Source: an uncultured Ellagibacter sp. (GTDB lineage: Bacteria; Actinomycetota; Coriobacteriia; Coriobacteriales; Eggerthellaceae). Taken from it: a stretch of 64,000 nt of DNA. Of the stretch, positions 10,079 through 17,859 are shown in pieces (within the stretch, counting starts at the first letter, position 1; each line of letters opens with the position of its first letter). The stretch covers positions 8,935-72,934 of the forward strand of contig CAKUKU010000010.1 of assembly GCA_934663775.1 (NCBI GenBank). The letters run 5' to 3'. The position numbers were made by a program, and so were the translations under genes. A model generated the notes under the pieces. That model was not told the origin of the DNA. It made no database searches and saw nothing but the letters and a program-made list of their open reading frames with translations.

Positions 10079-10507
10079 ATGAGCAATGAAGGCAAGAAGG
10101 TAAAGACCCACTACACGGGAACGCTGGACGACGGCACGAAATTCGATTCGTCCTACGACCGCAACGAGCCGCTCGCGTTCACCTGCATGGCGGGCCAGAT
10201 GATTCCCGGCTTCGACCAGGCCGTGCGCGATATGGAAGTCGGCGAGACCAAGACCGTGCGCCTCGCGCCCGCCGACGCATACGGCGAGTACAATCCGGCG
10301 CTCGTGCAGAAGGTTCCGCGTAAGAACGTGCCCGACGCCGAGAAGCTGCCCGTGGGCGAGACCGTGTACATGCGCGCGCCCGACGGGTCGCCTTTCCCCG
10401 TTCGCGTTTTGGAAGTGACCGACGACACCGTGAGCTTCGACATGAACCATGAGCTCGCCGGCAAAGCGCTCACCTTTGAAATCACCCTGGTGGAGGTTGA
10501 GGACTAG
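10079..10507 (+). CDS. FKBP-type peptidyl-prolyl isomerase (SlyD-like)
   Basis: 142-residue cis-trans prolyl isomerase and probable chaperone. VKTHYTGTLDDGTKFDSSYDR begins the FKBP fold, GQMIPGFDQAVRDMEVGETKTV forms the active-site strand, and residues about 70-120 form an insert-in-flap domain as in SlyD. The His-rich metal-binding tail of E. coli SlyD is missing. The ATG at 10079 has GAGAGGAGA eight bases upstream and is preferred over an ATG at 10070. It is likely monocistronic, with a terminator at 10550. Confidence 0.9.
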   Translation: MSNEGKKVKTHYTGTLDDGTKFDSSYDRNEPLAFTCMAGQMIPGFDQAVRDMEVGETKTVRLAPADAYGEYNPALVQKVPRKNVPDAEKLPVGETVYMRAPDGSPFPVRVLEVTDDTVSFDMNHELAGKALTFEITLVEVED

Positions 10508-10549
10508 CTTTTCGGCCGCCGCCGCAAGGCCGAGTCGCCCGCCTTACAC

Positions 10550-10601
10550 AAGCCCTGCACCCGCGCAGTTCAGCTGGACGCGCCACGATGCGGGGCTTTT
10601 T
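10550..10601 (+). terminator. Terminator after the SlyD-like gene
   Basis: AAGCCCTGCA pairs with TGCGGGGCTT (one G-T pair) and is followed by TTTTTG on the plus strand, 42 bases after the stop codon. Confidence 0.7.
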
Positions 10602-10609
10602 GATTTCAG

Positions 10610-11019
10610 GACATGAGGCCTCTCGGCCTTCTTGCGCTTCGCTCTCTTATTAGCGCTTCCCTTTTCGCCTTCGCTTCCCTCTGTTATCCTCACCCTTCGA
10701 TGGTTCTTCGTATCCTAACCGTACGAAATCGACAATATGTTATGAAGGAATTGCGAAGAGCGGTAAATATTTGACTTATCTGTCCCAAAAATAGTACATG
10801 TGAGTCAATTTCTTTTCTCGTTATTCCTTATTTTCATTAGATATGTGGTGTTATCCTCAGTTTCTCCATGAAAAAGTGGCGATTTCGTACAACACCATCT
10901 GACGACGAAGGCGCAACGCGCAATGGCATCGGCAAGCCGGCTAACCCAAACTAAGAAAACCAAAACGCAAGCAAGGCGGGACAGTAGAACCGAACTACGA
11001 GAATCCCGTGACAGTAAAG
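10610..11019. other. AT-rich convergent spacer with promoter-like and repeated motifs
   Basis: About 400 bases between two convergent genes, with no credible open frame. The part from 10725 to 10890 is clearly richer in A+T than the surroundings. It holds TTGACT and a 24-base motif at 10721-10744 whose reverse complement recurs with three differences at 25750-25773. A shorter related motif, GGCGATTTCGTAC, lies at 10878-10890. It may be the regulatory region of a lost gene or encode a small RNA. Confidence 0.4.
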
Positions 11020-11313
11020 CTATTTGATGCGCGACTCCAGTTCGCCGATTTTCGTCTTCGCCTTGGAATAGTGCAGCGCGCCAATGCCGACGAAGCCGGC
11101 GGCCACGACGGCAATTGCGTAGGTTACGAAGCTTACCGCCGCCACCTCGGGATCAATGATGCCGTTCGCCACCAGAACCTGGCGGATGATCAAAAACAGC
11201 ACGAACACGATGATGCCGCCCGCGGCCTGCATGAAACCGCGCGTCTTCTTCTGCTCAAGCTCGGCGATTTCCTCGCGGGCCTTGCGTTCCTTGCGGCTCA
11301 TCTTCTTCGCCAT
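11020..11313 (-). CDS. Small two-helix membrane protein of unknown function
   Basis: 97 residues. A charged N-terminus (MAKKMSRKERKAREEIAELE, probably coiled coil) is followed by two hydrophobic helices, about residues 31-50 (GGIIVFVLFLIIRQVLV) and 60-80 (AVSFVTYAIAVVAAGFVGIG), and a short charged tail. AAGGAG lies six bases before the ATG. An upstream in-frame extension to 11553 is open but rich in Arg and Pro and lacks a ribosome site. No function is recognised. Confidence 0.7.
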   Translation of the reverse strand: MAKKMSRKERKAREEIAELEQKKTRGFMQAAGGIIVFVLFLIIRQVLVANGIIDPEVAAVSFVTYAIAVVAAGFVGIGALHYSKAKTKIGELESRIK

Positions 11314-11578
11314 TTCCCACTCCTTACAGCGCCGGGGGCGGCGCGGATGCAATTCGAAAAACCAACTCAGCTCAGTATAAGGCATGCGACCGCCAATCTC
11401 CCGCACGCCACCCCATTCATCCCGCGATGAGAAATGTCGTTTGCAAGACGACGCGCAGCTCGGCACGGGCGCTCCCGTGCGCCGCAGGACTCCCGTACGC
11501 CATCTTCGCCGTCTGCGCCCCGCCCCCTTCGCTGCCCCCACCGAAAGCATCACGCGCTGCCAAGCGCCCCAAACAACA

Positions 11579-11607
11579 ACGAGCCTCCCTGCTTGAGGGA
11601 GGCTCGT
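11579..11607 (-). terminator. Terminator after the SpoVA-like gene
   Basis: Perfect 12-bp stem (ACGAGCCTCCCT with AGGGAGGCTCGT) and a five-base loop, followed on the minus strand by TGTTGTTT. It lies 52 bases after the stop of the SpoVA-like gene. Confidence 0.85.
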
Positions 11608-11658
11608 CAGAATCGCAGAGGTTGCTTGCTCGACCAGAAAGCGGCGCCGAGCGCCCGT

Positions 11659-12621
11659 CTACGCGGTGACCGACTCAGCCGTGCCCGCGGGAACACCGCT
11701 ATCCTTGGCGGCGTCGTAGCCTTCGAGCTCTTCCTTGTCGACCTTCTTCACCATGGAGGCGTCGTAGCCGAGCTCCTTGAGCGAGTTCAGCGCCTTCTCG
11801 GCATGAACCTGCTCGATCGGCTTACGGCCGAACGTCCAGTTGTAGATGAAGAACGTGAACAGCGCGGTGATGGCGAGGCCGGCAACGGCGAGCAGGAACG
11901 AGCCCAGATGCACACCGGCGCCCGCGAGGTTGCCCGCCGCAAGCTCGATGCCCACGTTGTACATGTTGTAACCGCCGACCGTGATCATGACGGAGAAGCC
12001 CTCGCCGGAGAAGTTGGCGAGCGCGCCGGAGATTCCGAAGGGCGCGAAGATTGCGCCCAACATCCATGCCGTGATCAGGATGTGGAGCGGAGTGACCTTC
12101 TTAGTGACCTTCTTCAGGCACACGAACAGGATCTGGAAGAGCGCGGCGAGCAGGCCGCCGACGAGGAACGCGTACACGAACAGCATGCCGCCTTCGGTCT
12201 TGGCGACGCCGAGGTTGTTGTTGAACCCGACCGTGCCGCAGATCCAGCCGATCGCGATGCAGATAGCGGCGAACAGCACGTTGAACCACACGACGAACCA
12301 CACGCAGTTCCAGATGCATTTGCCCATCTTCTCGTTGTTCTTCGTCCAGGGACCCACAGCCTTCATGCCGACTGCCATCGCGAAGCCGGAGAACGGAAGC
12401 AGCGCGCCGAACGTCGCCCATTCCTCAACGTACTGATAGCACGCAAGGCCGCCCAGGATGCAGCCGATCACGCCCATGCTGATGAGCGTGGCGCCGCCCA
12501 TGAAGAACGCCATCGGCGTGCCCACGAGCACGGTCTGCCAGAACGTGAGAATCGCCTGGGCGATGAGCGCGAAGGTGCCGCCCACCAGGAAGCTGTAGAT
12601 AACTGTCTTGTATGGTTTCAT
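11659..12621 (-). CDS. SpoVA-family-like membrane protein with two tandem SpoVA-type halves
   Basis: 320-residue multi-spanning membrane protein. The first half begins SFLVGGTFALIAQAIL and ends near GALLPFSGFAMAVG; the second begins AFLVGGLLAALFQILF and ends near GFSVMITVGGYNMYNVG. Both halves follow the SpoVAC/SpoVAE layout (FLVGG...Q, several helices, then a Gly-rich loop). This suggests a fused duplication. SpoVA proteins move dipicolinate in endospore formers, but nothing else in the window is sporulation-related, so the substrate is unknown. The start at 12621 has AAGGGGA seven bases upstream. The C-terminal 55 residues are hydrophilic. Confidence 0.6.
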   Translation of the reverse strand: MKPYKTVIYSFLVGGTFALIAQAILTFWQTVLVGTPMAFFMGGATLISMGVIGCILGGLACYQYVEEWATFGALLPFSGFAMAVGMKAVGPWTKNNEKMGKCIWNCVWFVVWFNVLFAAICIAIGWICGTVGFNNNLGVAKTEGGMLFVYAFLVGGLLAALFQILFVCLKKVTKKVTPLHILITAWMLGAIFAPFGISGALANFSGEGFSVMITVGGYNMYNVGIELAAGNLAGAGVHLGSFLLAVAGLAITALFTFFIYNWTFGRKPIEQVHAEKALNSLKELGYDASMVKKVDKEELEGYDAAKDSGVPAGTAESVTA

Positions 12622-13026
12622 GACCATCCCCTTCAACTATTCTATTGACTCCACATCGCGCGAATGCGCAAAAACAGACACGCTTTCCCTCAAAAGCGTG
12701 AACGTGCGCAGGATAATCTACCCGAAAGCGCGCAATCGACCTCAACCCGCAGGGTCGAATCGACGGGTTGACTTGGCGTGCGGCAGGTACAATCGGGTGG
12801 AATCAGACCGAATTCGCCAATCGGAGCGCAAAAGAGACGCCAGGGGCTTCCGGTAGCGGCCCGCCAGCAACGCTTGCGCCCGCAATCGTCCATCTTCCCA
12901 AAAGGCGGGAGTCGAGCTCATCCGAAGCGCGCCGCCCGGCCGCCTCGCGCCCTTTGAGACGAAACGAAGCGAAACGGGACGACGGCTGTGGAGGTCGCCC
13001 GGCGGCGCACCCGTCAGCGTCCATTC

Positions 13027-13120
13027 ATGCGATTATGCAGGTGCCGCCGAACGAGAGGCGGCACCACCACAGCAACGCGGAGCCGCAGGGTAGGCTCCTC
13101 GCCAAATGAAAGGATCGCAT
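13027..13120 (+). promoter_or_regulatory. Structured leader of mop copy 1, candidate riboswitch
   Basis: Three nested or adjacent stems: ATGCGAT (13027) with ATCGCAT (13114), GGTGCCGCC (13040) with GGCGGCACC (13057), and GGAGCC (13079) with GGCTCC (13093). The closing stem ends one base before the start codon and overlaps the Shine-Dalgarno (AAAGGA), so folding could block translation. All stems are kept in the second copy. Given the molybdate gene downstream, a molybdenum-related signal is possible. The known Moco motif could not be confirmed by eye. Confidence 0.45.
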
Positions 13121-13121
13121 C

Positions 13122-13544
13122 ATGAAGATCAGCGCTCGCAACCAGATCAAGGGCACCGTCAAGACCGTCAAGGAGGGCGCCGTCAACGCCGTCGTCACCA
13201 TCTGCCGCGGCAACCACAACCCGATCAAGGCCGACATCACCATGGAAGCAGTGAAGCAGCTCGGCCTCGAAGAGGGCAAGGAGTGCTACGCGGTGGTCAA
13301 GGCCACCAACGTCATGTTCGCAACCTCCAAGATCGAGGGCATCTCCGCCCGCAACCAGATCGAGGGCACGGTCGTGAAGGTCCAGGAAGGCGCCGTGAAC
13401 GGCCATGTGACCATCGAGGACGAGGAGGGCGCGCGCATCTCCGGCTCCATCACCAACGAGTCCATCGAGTCCCTCGGCCTGAAGGAAGGCGGCAAGGCTG
13501 TCGCCATCATCAAGGCGACCGACGTCATGGTCGCCGTCGACTAA
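13122..13544 (+). CDS. mop: Molybdate-binding di-Mop protein (molbindin), copy 1
   Basis: 140-residue cytoplasmic protein made of two Mop/TOBE domains, each starting with SARNQI(K/E)GTV (residues 3-12 and 73-82). Such proteins bind molybdate or tungstate oxyanions and serve as storage or homeostasis factors. AAAGGA lies before the ATG. It differs from the second copy (21740-22162) at two residues only: Asn instead of Ser in the RG(N/S)HNP loop and Ala instead of Val in EEG(A/V)RI. Copy 1 is isolated; copy 2 lies next to a molybdate-type regulator. Confidence 0.9.
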   Translation: MKISARNQIKGTVKTVKEGAVNAVVTICRGNHNPIKADITMEAVKQLGLEEGKECYAVVKATNVMFATSKIEGISARNQIEGTVVKVQEGAVNGHVTIEDEEGARISGSITNESIESLGLKEGGKAVAIIKATDVMVAVD

Positions 13545-13559
13545 CCTCGACGCCTTGGG

Positions 13560-13597
13560 CGAGGCCGGCAGATTTAGGCTGGCCTCGACTCGTTTTA
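13560..13597 (+). terminator. Terminator after mop copy 1
   Basis: CGAGGCC pairs with GGCCTCG (13581-13587) and a short TCGTTTT tail follows on the plus strand, 16 bases after the stop. The other mop copy lacks this sequence. Confidence 0.55.
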
Positions 13598-13691
13598 CCC
13601 GGTCAGCGACTTATACGACACGATTGACGAGCTCATGAGCAGCACGCACTACGCCTACCCAGATCATGGGCAACGCGTATTGCAGCGTTGA
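13578..13691 (+). pseudogene. C-terminal remnant of an unidentified gene
   Basis: A 37-codon open stretch reads like protein (GLDSFYPVSDLYDTIDEL..., ending HGQRVLQR and a stop) with mostly C or G at third positions in its first part, but has no start or upstream frame. It begins inside the mop terminator hairpin. It may be a gene end left after the mop duplication or another rearrangement. No family was recognised. Confidence 0.3.
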
Positions 13692-13711
13692 TCAACAGAG
13701 CTTCGACCGAG

Positions 13712-13748
13712 AACCGCCCCATCGCTATCAAACCGCAATGGGGCGGTT
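13712..13748 (+). terminator. Perfect hairpin, likely terminator
   Basis: AACCGCCCCAT (13712-13722) pairs with ATGGGGCGGTT (13738-13748), followed by TGTCGTTT on the plus strand. It lies 20 bases after the remnant at 13578-13691 and may be its original terminator. Confidence 0.6.
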
Positions 13749-13926
13749 TGTCGTTTCGGGGACAACTCGGTTTTTGCGCTACGACAGACGTCCATGGAAA
13801 GCAACACCTGCGATGATCCCGTTTTCACTCAAGGCGGCGCACGGCGCCAACCTTCGGCGCACCGCCTTCCAGAAAGCTCTTTTCAGGGAGAAGCGTGTGC
13901 GACGCGCGCCTAACGCGCATCAATCG

Positions 13927-13963
13927 AAAAAAGAACGGGGGCGGCATCGTTTGCCGCCCCCGT
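13927..13963 (-). terminator. Terminator after the EF-G-like gene
   Basis: Perfect 11-bp stem (ACGGGGGCGGC with GCCGCCCCCGT) followed on the minus strand by TCTTTTTTC, 24 bases after the stop codon. A classic strong intrinsic terminator. Confidence 0.9.
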
Positions 13964-13987
13964 CGCGTCACTTGACTTCCTTGCCAA

Positions 13988-16060
13988 CTAATTCCCGGCG
14001 GCCCTTGCTTCCTTGTAGGCTTCCACCAGTTTCTTGGTCACGTCGGCAGGCGCCTGCTCGTAGCCGTTGAGCTGAATGCTGTACGAGCCCGAGCCGCGCG
14101 TGATCGAGCGCAAGTCCTTCGTGTACTTCACAACCTCGGCGTAGGGCACGCGCACGATGATCACGGTCTCGCCCTCGTCGTTGGAGTCGGTGCCGACGAT
14201 GCGGCCGCGGCGCGTGGAGATGTCGCCCATGACCGGACCCGCATAGTCCTCGCCCACCGTGATTTCCATGTCTGCCATCGGCTCGAGCAGCACGGGATCG
14301 GCCTGGTCACACGCGGCGCGGAAACCAATGCGCGCGGCGGTCTTGAACGCCATCTCGTTGGAGTCGACGGAATGGTAGCTGCCGTCGAACACGGCGACCT
14401 TGATATCGACCATCGGGTAACCGGCGAGCACGCCTTCCTTCATGGTCTCCTGCACGCCCTTGTCGACCGCGGGAATAAGGCCGCCGGGGATAGCGCCGCC
14501 CTTGATCTCGTCGACGAACTCGTAGCCCGCCCCCGGGTTCGGGGAGATGCGCAGCCAGCAGTCGCCGAACTGCCCAGCGCCACCCGTCTGCTTCTTGTGA
14601 CGGCCCTCCGCCTCGGCGGTCTTGCGGATGGTCTCGCGATACGGGATGCGCACCGGCACGAGGCGAACATCGACGCCCGTCTGCTCCTTGCAGCGGGAAA
14701 CGAGCATGTCGACCTGCGTGTCGCCCATCGCAGTAAGCACGGTCTGGTGCGTTTCCTCGTTGCGTTGGATATGGATCGACGGGTCGTTTTCCGCCGCGCG
14801 GGCAAGAAACGTCCCGAGCTTGTCCTCTTCCTTCTTGTTGACGGCCTCGATCGCGACCGGGTACTGCGGCACCGGCAGCGGCAGCGGATCGACGGCAATC
14901 TCGCCGGTAAGGGAAATCGTGTCGCCCGTGCGCGTCTCGGCGAGCTTCGGCACAACGATGATGTCGCCCGCCTTCGCGCTCTTCACGTCGGTGGCTTCCT
15001 TGCCCATCATGACGTAGAGATGGCCCAGGCGCTCTTTCTTGCCCGTGCGCGCGTTGATGAGCTCCATGCCGGGCTCGAGCACGCCGGAGAGCACCTTGAG
15101 GAAGCTCAAGCGACCCACGAACGGGTCGGAGAGCGTCTTGAAGGCGAAGGCCGCGGGGCGGTTCGTCTCGTCGATGGGGATGGAGGTGCCGTCTGCCATC
15201 TGGAAGCGACCGTGGCTTCTCGGGTGCGGGAAGTAGGTGCAGATGTCTTCCATAAGCCCCTGAATACCCTGTTTGATGATGGTGGAGCCCACGAACACGG
15301 GGATGAACAGCTCCTGTGCGATGGCCTTGTCGAGCAGCGACTCGAGCTCGTCCTGCGTGAGCTGCTCCTCGCCTTCGAGATACTTCATCATGAGCTCGTC
15401 GTCAGCCTCGGCCACAAGGTCGCACAGCTTGTCGCGGGCCGCCTGCGCGGCGTCGGCGAACTCGGCGGGAATGGGCTCGACGCGCTCGGAGTCGTCGCCC
15501 TCGCCGAAGTAGCGGGCTTCCATGCGGATGATGTCGATGACGCCCTTGAAGTCAGCGTCTTGCCCGATGGGGATGGTGACCGGGCCCAGACGCGAGCCGA
15601 AACGCGCGTGGAGCGTGGCCATGGCCACGTCGAAGTCGGCGTGCTCGCGGTCGATGTGGTTGATGAACACGGCTCGTGAAAGGCGCATTCCCTCGGCCTC
15701 GCGCCACAGCTTGGTGGTCATGACCTGTGGGCCCGCAACGGCGTCGACCACGAACAGCGCCATTTCAGCAGCCTGCATGGTGGACAGCGTGTCGCAGATG
15801 AAGTCGGGATGGCCCGAAGTGTCGAGCACGTTGATCTTGTAATCTTTGTACGGGATGGGGGCGATCGAGGTGCCGATCGTGAACTTGCGCTTGATTTCCT
15901 CGGCGTCGTAGTCGAGATAGGACTTGCCGTCGTGCGTCGTACCCATGCGCGGGGTCTTGCCGGAGACGTAGAGCATCGCCTCAGCGAGCGAAGTCTTCCC
16001 CGCGCCGTCTTGACCCACCAGGACGACATTGCGCACGTGCTCAGTGGCAGGAGCTGCCAT
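13988..16060 (-). CDS. EF-G-like translational GTPase (FusA2-type)
   Basis: 690-residue GTPase with the EF-G domain order. G1 loop GQDGAGKTSL is near residue 15 and G3 DTSGHPD near residue 80. The G4 loop reads NHID instead of NKxD, which is a feature of EF-G paralogues rather than true elongation factors. Domains II-V follow, with GGAGQFGDC and MGDISTRRGRI as in domains IV and V. It stands alone, not in a str operon. Its role may be ribosome rescue, recycling or regulation; unknown. The start is uncertain: GTG at 16069 lies three bases after GAAAGG, ATG at 16060 twelve bases after it. Confidence 0.85.
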   Translation of the reverse strand: MAAPATEHVRNVVLVGQDGAGKTSLAEAMLYVSGKTPRMGTTHDGKSYLDYDAEEIKRKFTIGTSIAPIPYKDYKINVLDTSGHPDFICDTLSTMQAAEMALFVVDAVAGPQVMTTKLWREAEGMRLSRAVFINHIDREHADFDVAMATLHARFGSRLGPVTIPIGQDADFKGVIDIIRMEARYFGEGDDSERVEPIPAEFADAAQAARDKLCDLVAEADDELMMKYLEGEEQLTQDELESLLDKAIAQELFIPVFVGSTIIKQGIQGLMEDICTYFPHPRSHGRFQMADGTSIPIDETNRPAAFAFKTLSDPFVGRLSFLKVLSGVLEPGMELINARTGKKERLGHLYVMMGKEATDVKSAKAGDIIVVPKLAETRTGDTISLTGEIAVDPLPLPVPQYPVAIEAVNKKEEDKLGTFLARAAENDPSIHIQRNEETHQTVLTAMGDTQVDMLVSRCKEQTGVDVRLVPVRIPYRETIRKTAEAEGRHKKQTGGAGQFGDCWLRISPNPGAGYEFVDEIKGGAIPGGLIPAVDKGVQETMKEGVLAGYPMVDIKVAVFDGSYHSVDSNEMAFKTAARIGFRAACDQADPVLLEPMADMEITVGEDYAGPVMGDISTRRGRIVGTDSNDEGETVIIVRVPYAEVVKYTKDLRSITRGSGSYSIQLNGYEQAPADVTKKLVEAYKEARAAGN

Positions 16061-16392
16061 TTTGACCACCAACCTTTCGTTGCGTGGCCGCGCCCGAAAG
16101 AGCATCTTTGAGGCACAACCACTTTTAGTCTTGCACACACAAAGAACCGCTTGGTCAAGCCGACTTCGGCTTGCGTTGCCCCTAAGTTTAGCGTACTTTC
16201 GACCGCTCGCCCCAAGATTTGCACCGCCGCGTGACGCTCGCTTGCATTTTATGCGTGAATGCGCGCTACACGCCCCCGCGCGTTGCCACGGGAAGCTGGG
16301 CGGCGACCGCCTGCACGTCAATCAGGTGGCACCTCGCGCATTTCGTTTTGATAAAATTGCAAATGGCAATGAGAAAACGAAAGTGAGAAGCC

Positions 16393-17517
16393 ATGGGAAA
16401 AGCGCGTTACATCGCAGGGGGCGTCGCAGCCCTTGCCGCTGCAGGAACGGTCGCCGCCGGCATCGCATACGGCCCGCAGATTTCCACCGCCGCGTCGGTT
16501 TCGCGCGTGTCGTCTTACAGGGGCAGCTACAACCTCTACGAGATGACGGTCGGCTACGACTACGATTTGGATAAGATCCTCGAAGCCAACCTCCACGACG
16601 ACCAGGCCTATGTCGACGCCGTGCTCGCGCAGGTTTTGCCCGGAGTGCCCCTGAAGGTGAAGGCACCGGAGTTCGCCTGCAGCGCTTTCCGCGCGCAGCT
16701 TACAAACGGTGAAGTCGTTATGGGGCGCAACTATGATTTCAAAATCGACACATCCGCCCTGCTCGTGCGCAACAACCCGAAAAACGGCTACGCATCCATC
16801 GGTTTTTCGGCGTTGAGCAACTTGAAGGCCAACGACGCCGACGGCAGCTTGAAGAGCCGCCTCGCCGCGCTGCTCGGGCCCTTCGCCCCGCTCGACGGTG
16901 TGAACGAGAGAGGCGTGTCGATCGCAGTGCTCACGCTCGACTCCCCCGCAACCGACCAGCGAACGGGCAAGCCCGCCGTGAACACCTCGCTCGCCATCCG
17001 TCTCGTACTCGACCGCGCGGCCACCACGCAAGAAGCCGTCGACCTGCTTAAACGCTACGATATGCATGCCATGGCCGGGCGCGACTATCACTTCTTCGTA
17101 AGCGACGCCACAGGCGATTCTCGCGTGGTGGAATACGACCCTAAGATCGATGACCGCCGTCTTGTCGTCACGCCCGTGCGCGAGGTCACCAATTACTATG
17201 CGCTTTACGCCGACGAGGTTTCGCCCAACCGGAAGAACGGCGAGCTGGGGCACGGCAAAGAGCGAGCCTGCGCCATCGCCGCCGTGCTCGATGCGAATGA
17301 AGGCTCCATGACCTGCGACGTTGCCTGGCAAGCACTTCGCGCGGCCGCGCAAGAGCCCAACCCCGAGGACATCACGAGCAACACGCAATGGTCGGTCGTG
17401 TTCAACAACACCGACCTCACCGCCGAGGTTTGCCTGAGACGGAATTGGGACGACAAGTTCGAATTCGCTATCGGTGACATCCCCGAGCGGCGCGGCTTGC
17501 ATCGCAGCCGTGATTGA
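16393..17517 (+). CDS. Linear amide C-N hydrolase (choloylglycine hydrolase / acid-amidase-like fold)
   Basis: 374-residue Ntn-type hydrolase. Residues 1-30 form a hydrophobic signal or anchor (AGGVAALAAAGTVAAGIAYG). EFACSAFRAQ places the expected nucleophile at Cys96 after cleavage of a propeptide. GRNYDF (about 112-117) and DGVNERGVSIA (about 168-178) match conserved segments of the bile-salt hydrolase/N-acylethanolamine amidase group. The substrate cannot be told from sequence alone, and the long propeptide is closer to acid-amidase-like members than to classic bile salt hydrolases. It is probably exported or membrane-anchored and monocistronic. Confidence 0.8.
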   Translation: MGKARYIAGGVAALAAAGTVAAGIAYGPQISTAASVSRVSSYRGSYNLYEMTVGYDYDLDKILEANLHDDQAYVDAVLAQVLPGVPLKVKAPEFACSAFRAQLTNGEVVMGRNYDFKIDTSALLVRNNPKNGYASIGFSALSNLKANDADGSLKSRLAALLGPFAPLDGVNERGVSIAVLTLDSPATDQRTGKPAVNTSLAIRLVLDRAATTQEAVDLLKRYDMHAMAGRDYHFFVSDATGDSRVVEYDPKIDDRRLVVTPVREVTNYYALYADEVSPNRKNGELGHGKERACAIAAVLDANEGSMTCDVAWQALRAAAQEPNPEDITSNTQWSVVFNNTDLTAEVCLRRNWDDKFEFAIGDIPERRGLHRSRD

Positions 17518-17568
17518 AGAATCGGCAAAATGCCGCGTCTGACTTGTCCCCACAGCCGCCTAGAAGCG

Positions 17569-17767
17569 ATGGCGGGGATTCCAAACCGCAAGATCCTCGA
17601 TCACGCACGCGCGACCAAGAGCGTCGAACAAGTACATCACCTGGTTCGCCGACAGCCGCGATTCCGTGCGCACGCTGGGCGCAAGCTACATGCAGGCGCC
17701 GGGGCTGAAGTACTGCATCTGGTATTGGACCATCGCGCTCAAACCGCTCGACGGAGGTAAACGCTGA
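17569..17767 (+). pseudogene. Frameshifted gene remnant
   Basis: An ATG at 17569 opens MAGIPNRKILDHARATKSV; around 17626 a one-base shift leads into another open frame that reads NKYITWFADSRDSVRTLG and ends PLDGGKR plus a stop at 17767. The second half has clear coding character (GC third positions, varied residues, YCIWYWTIAL). Removing one G at about 17626 joins the two. It looks like the broken C-terminus of a gene; family unknown. Confidence 0.35.
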
Positions 17768-17805
17768 GGAGGTCTTCTCCGCTAGATAGCCATAGCGCTT
17801 CTGAG

Positions 17806-17838
17806 CGAGCAGCGGCAGGTGGGAATGGCCACTGCTCG
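17806..17838 (-). terminator. Terminator after modD
   Basis: CGAGCAG (17806-17812) pairs with CTGCTCG (17832-17838), with further pairing inside, 21 bases after the modD stop. The T tract is weak. Confidence 0.5.
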
Positions 17839-17859
17839 GCCCGCGCGTCGCGTTATACG

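Larger units (their letters stand above)
12950..13544 (+). repeat. Left copy of a 595-bp inverted duplication (mop gene and leader)
   Basis: This segment matches the reverse complement of 21740-22334 almost base for base. It covers the mop coding region and about 170 bases upstream, and ends at the stop codon. Sequences beyond both ends differ. The two copies lie 8.2 kb apart in inverted orientation. Confidence 0.9.
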
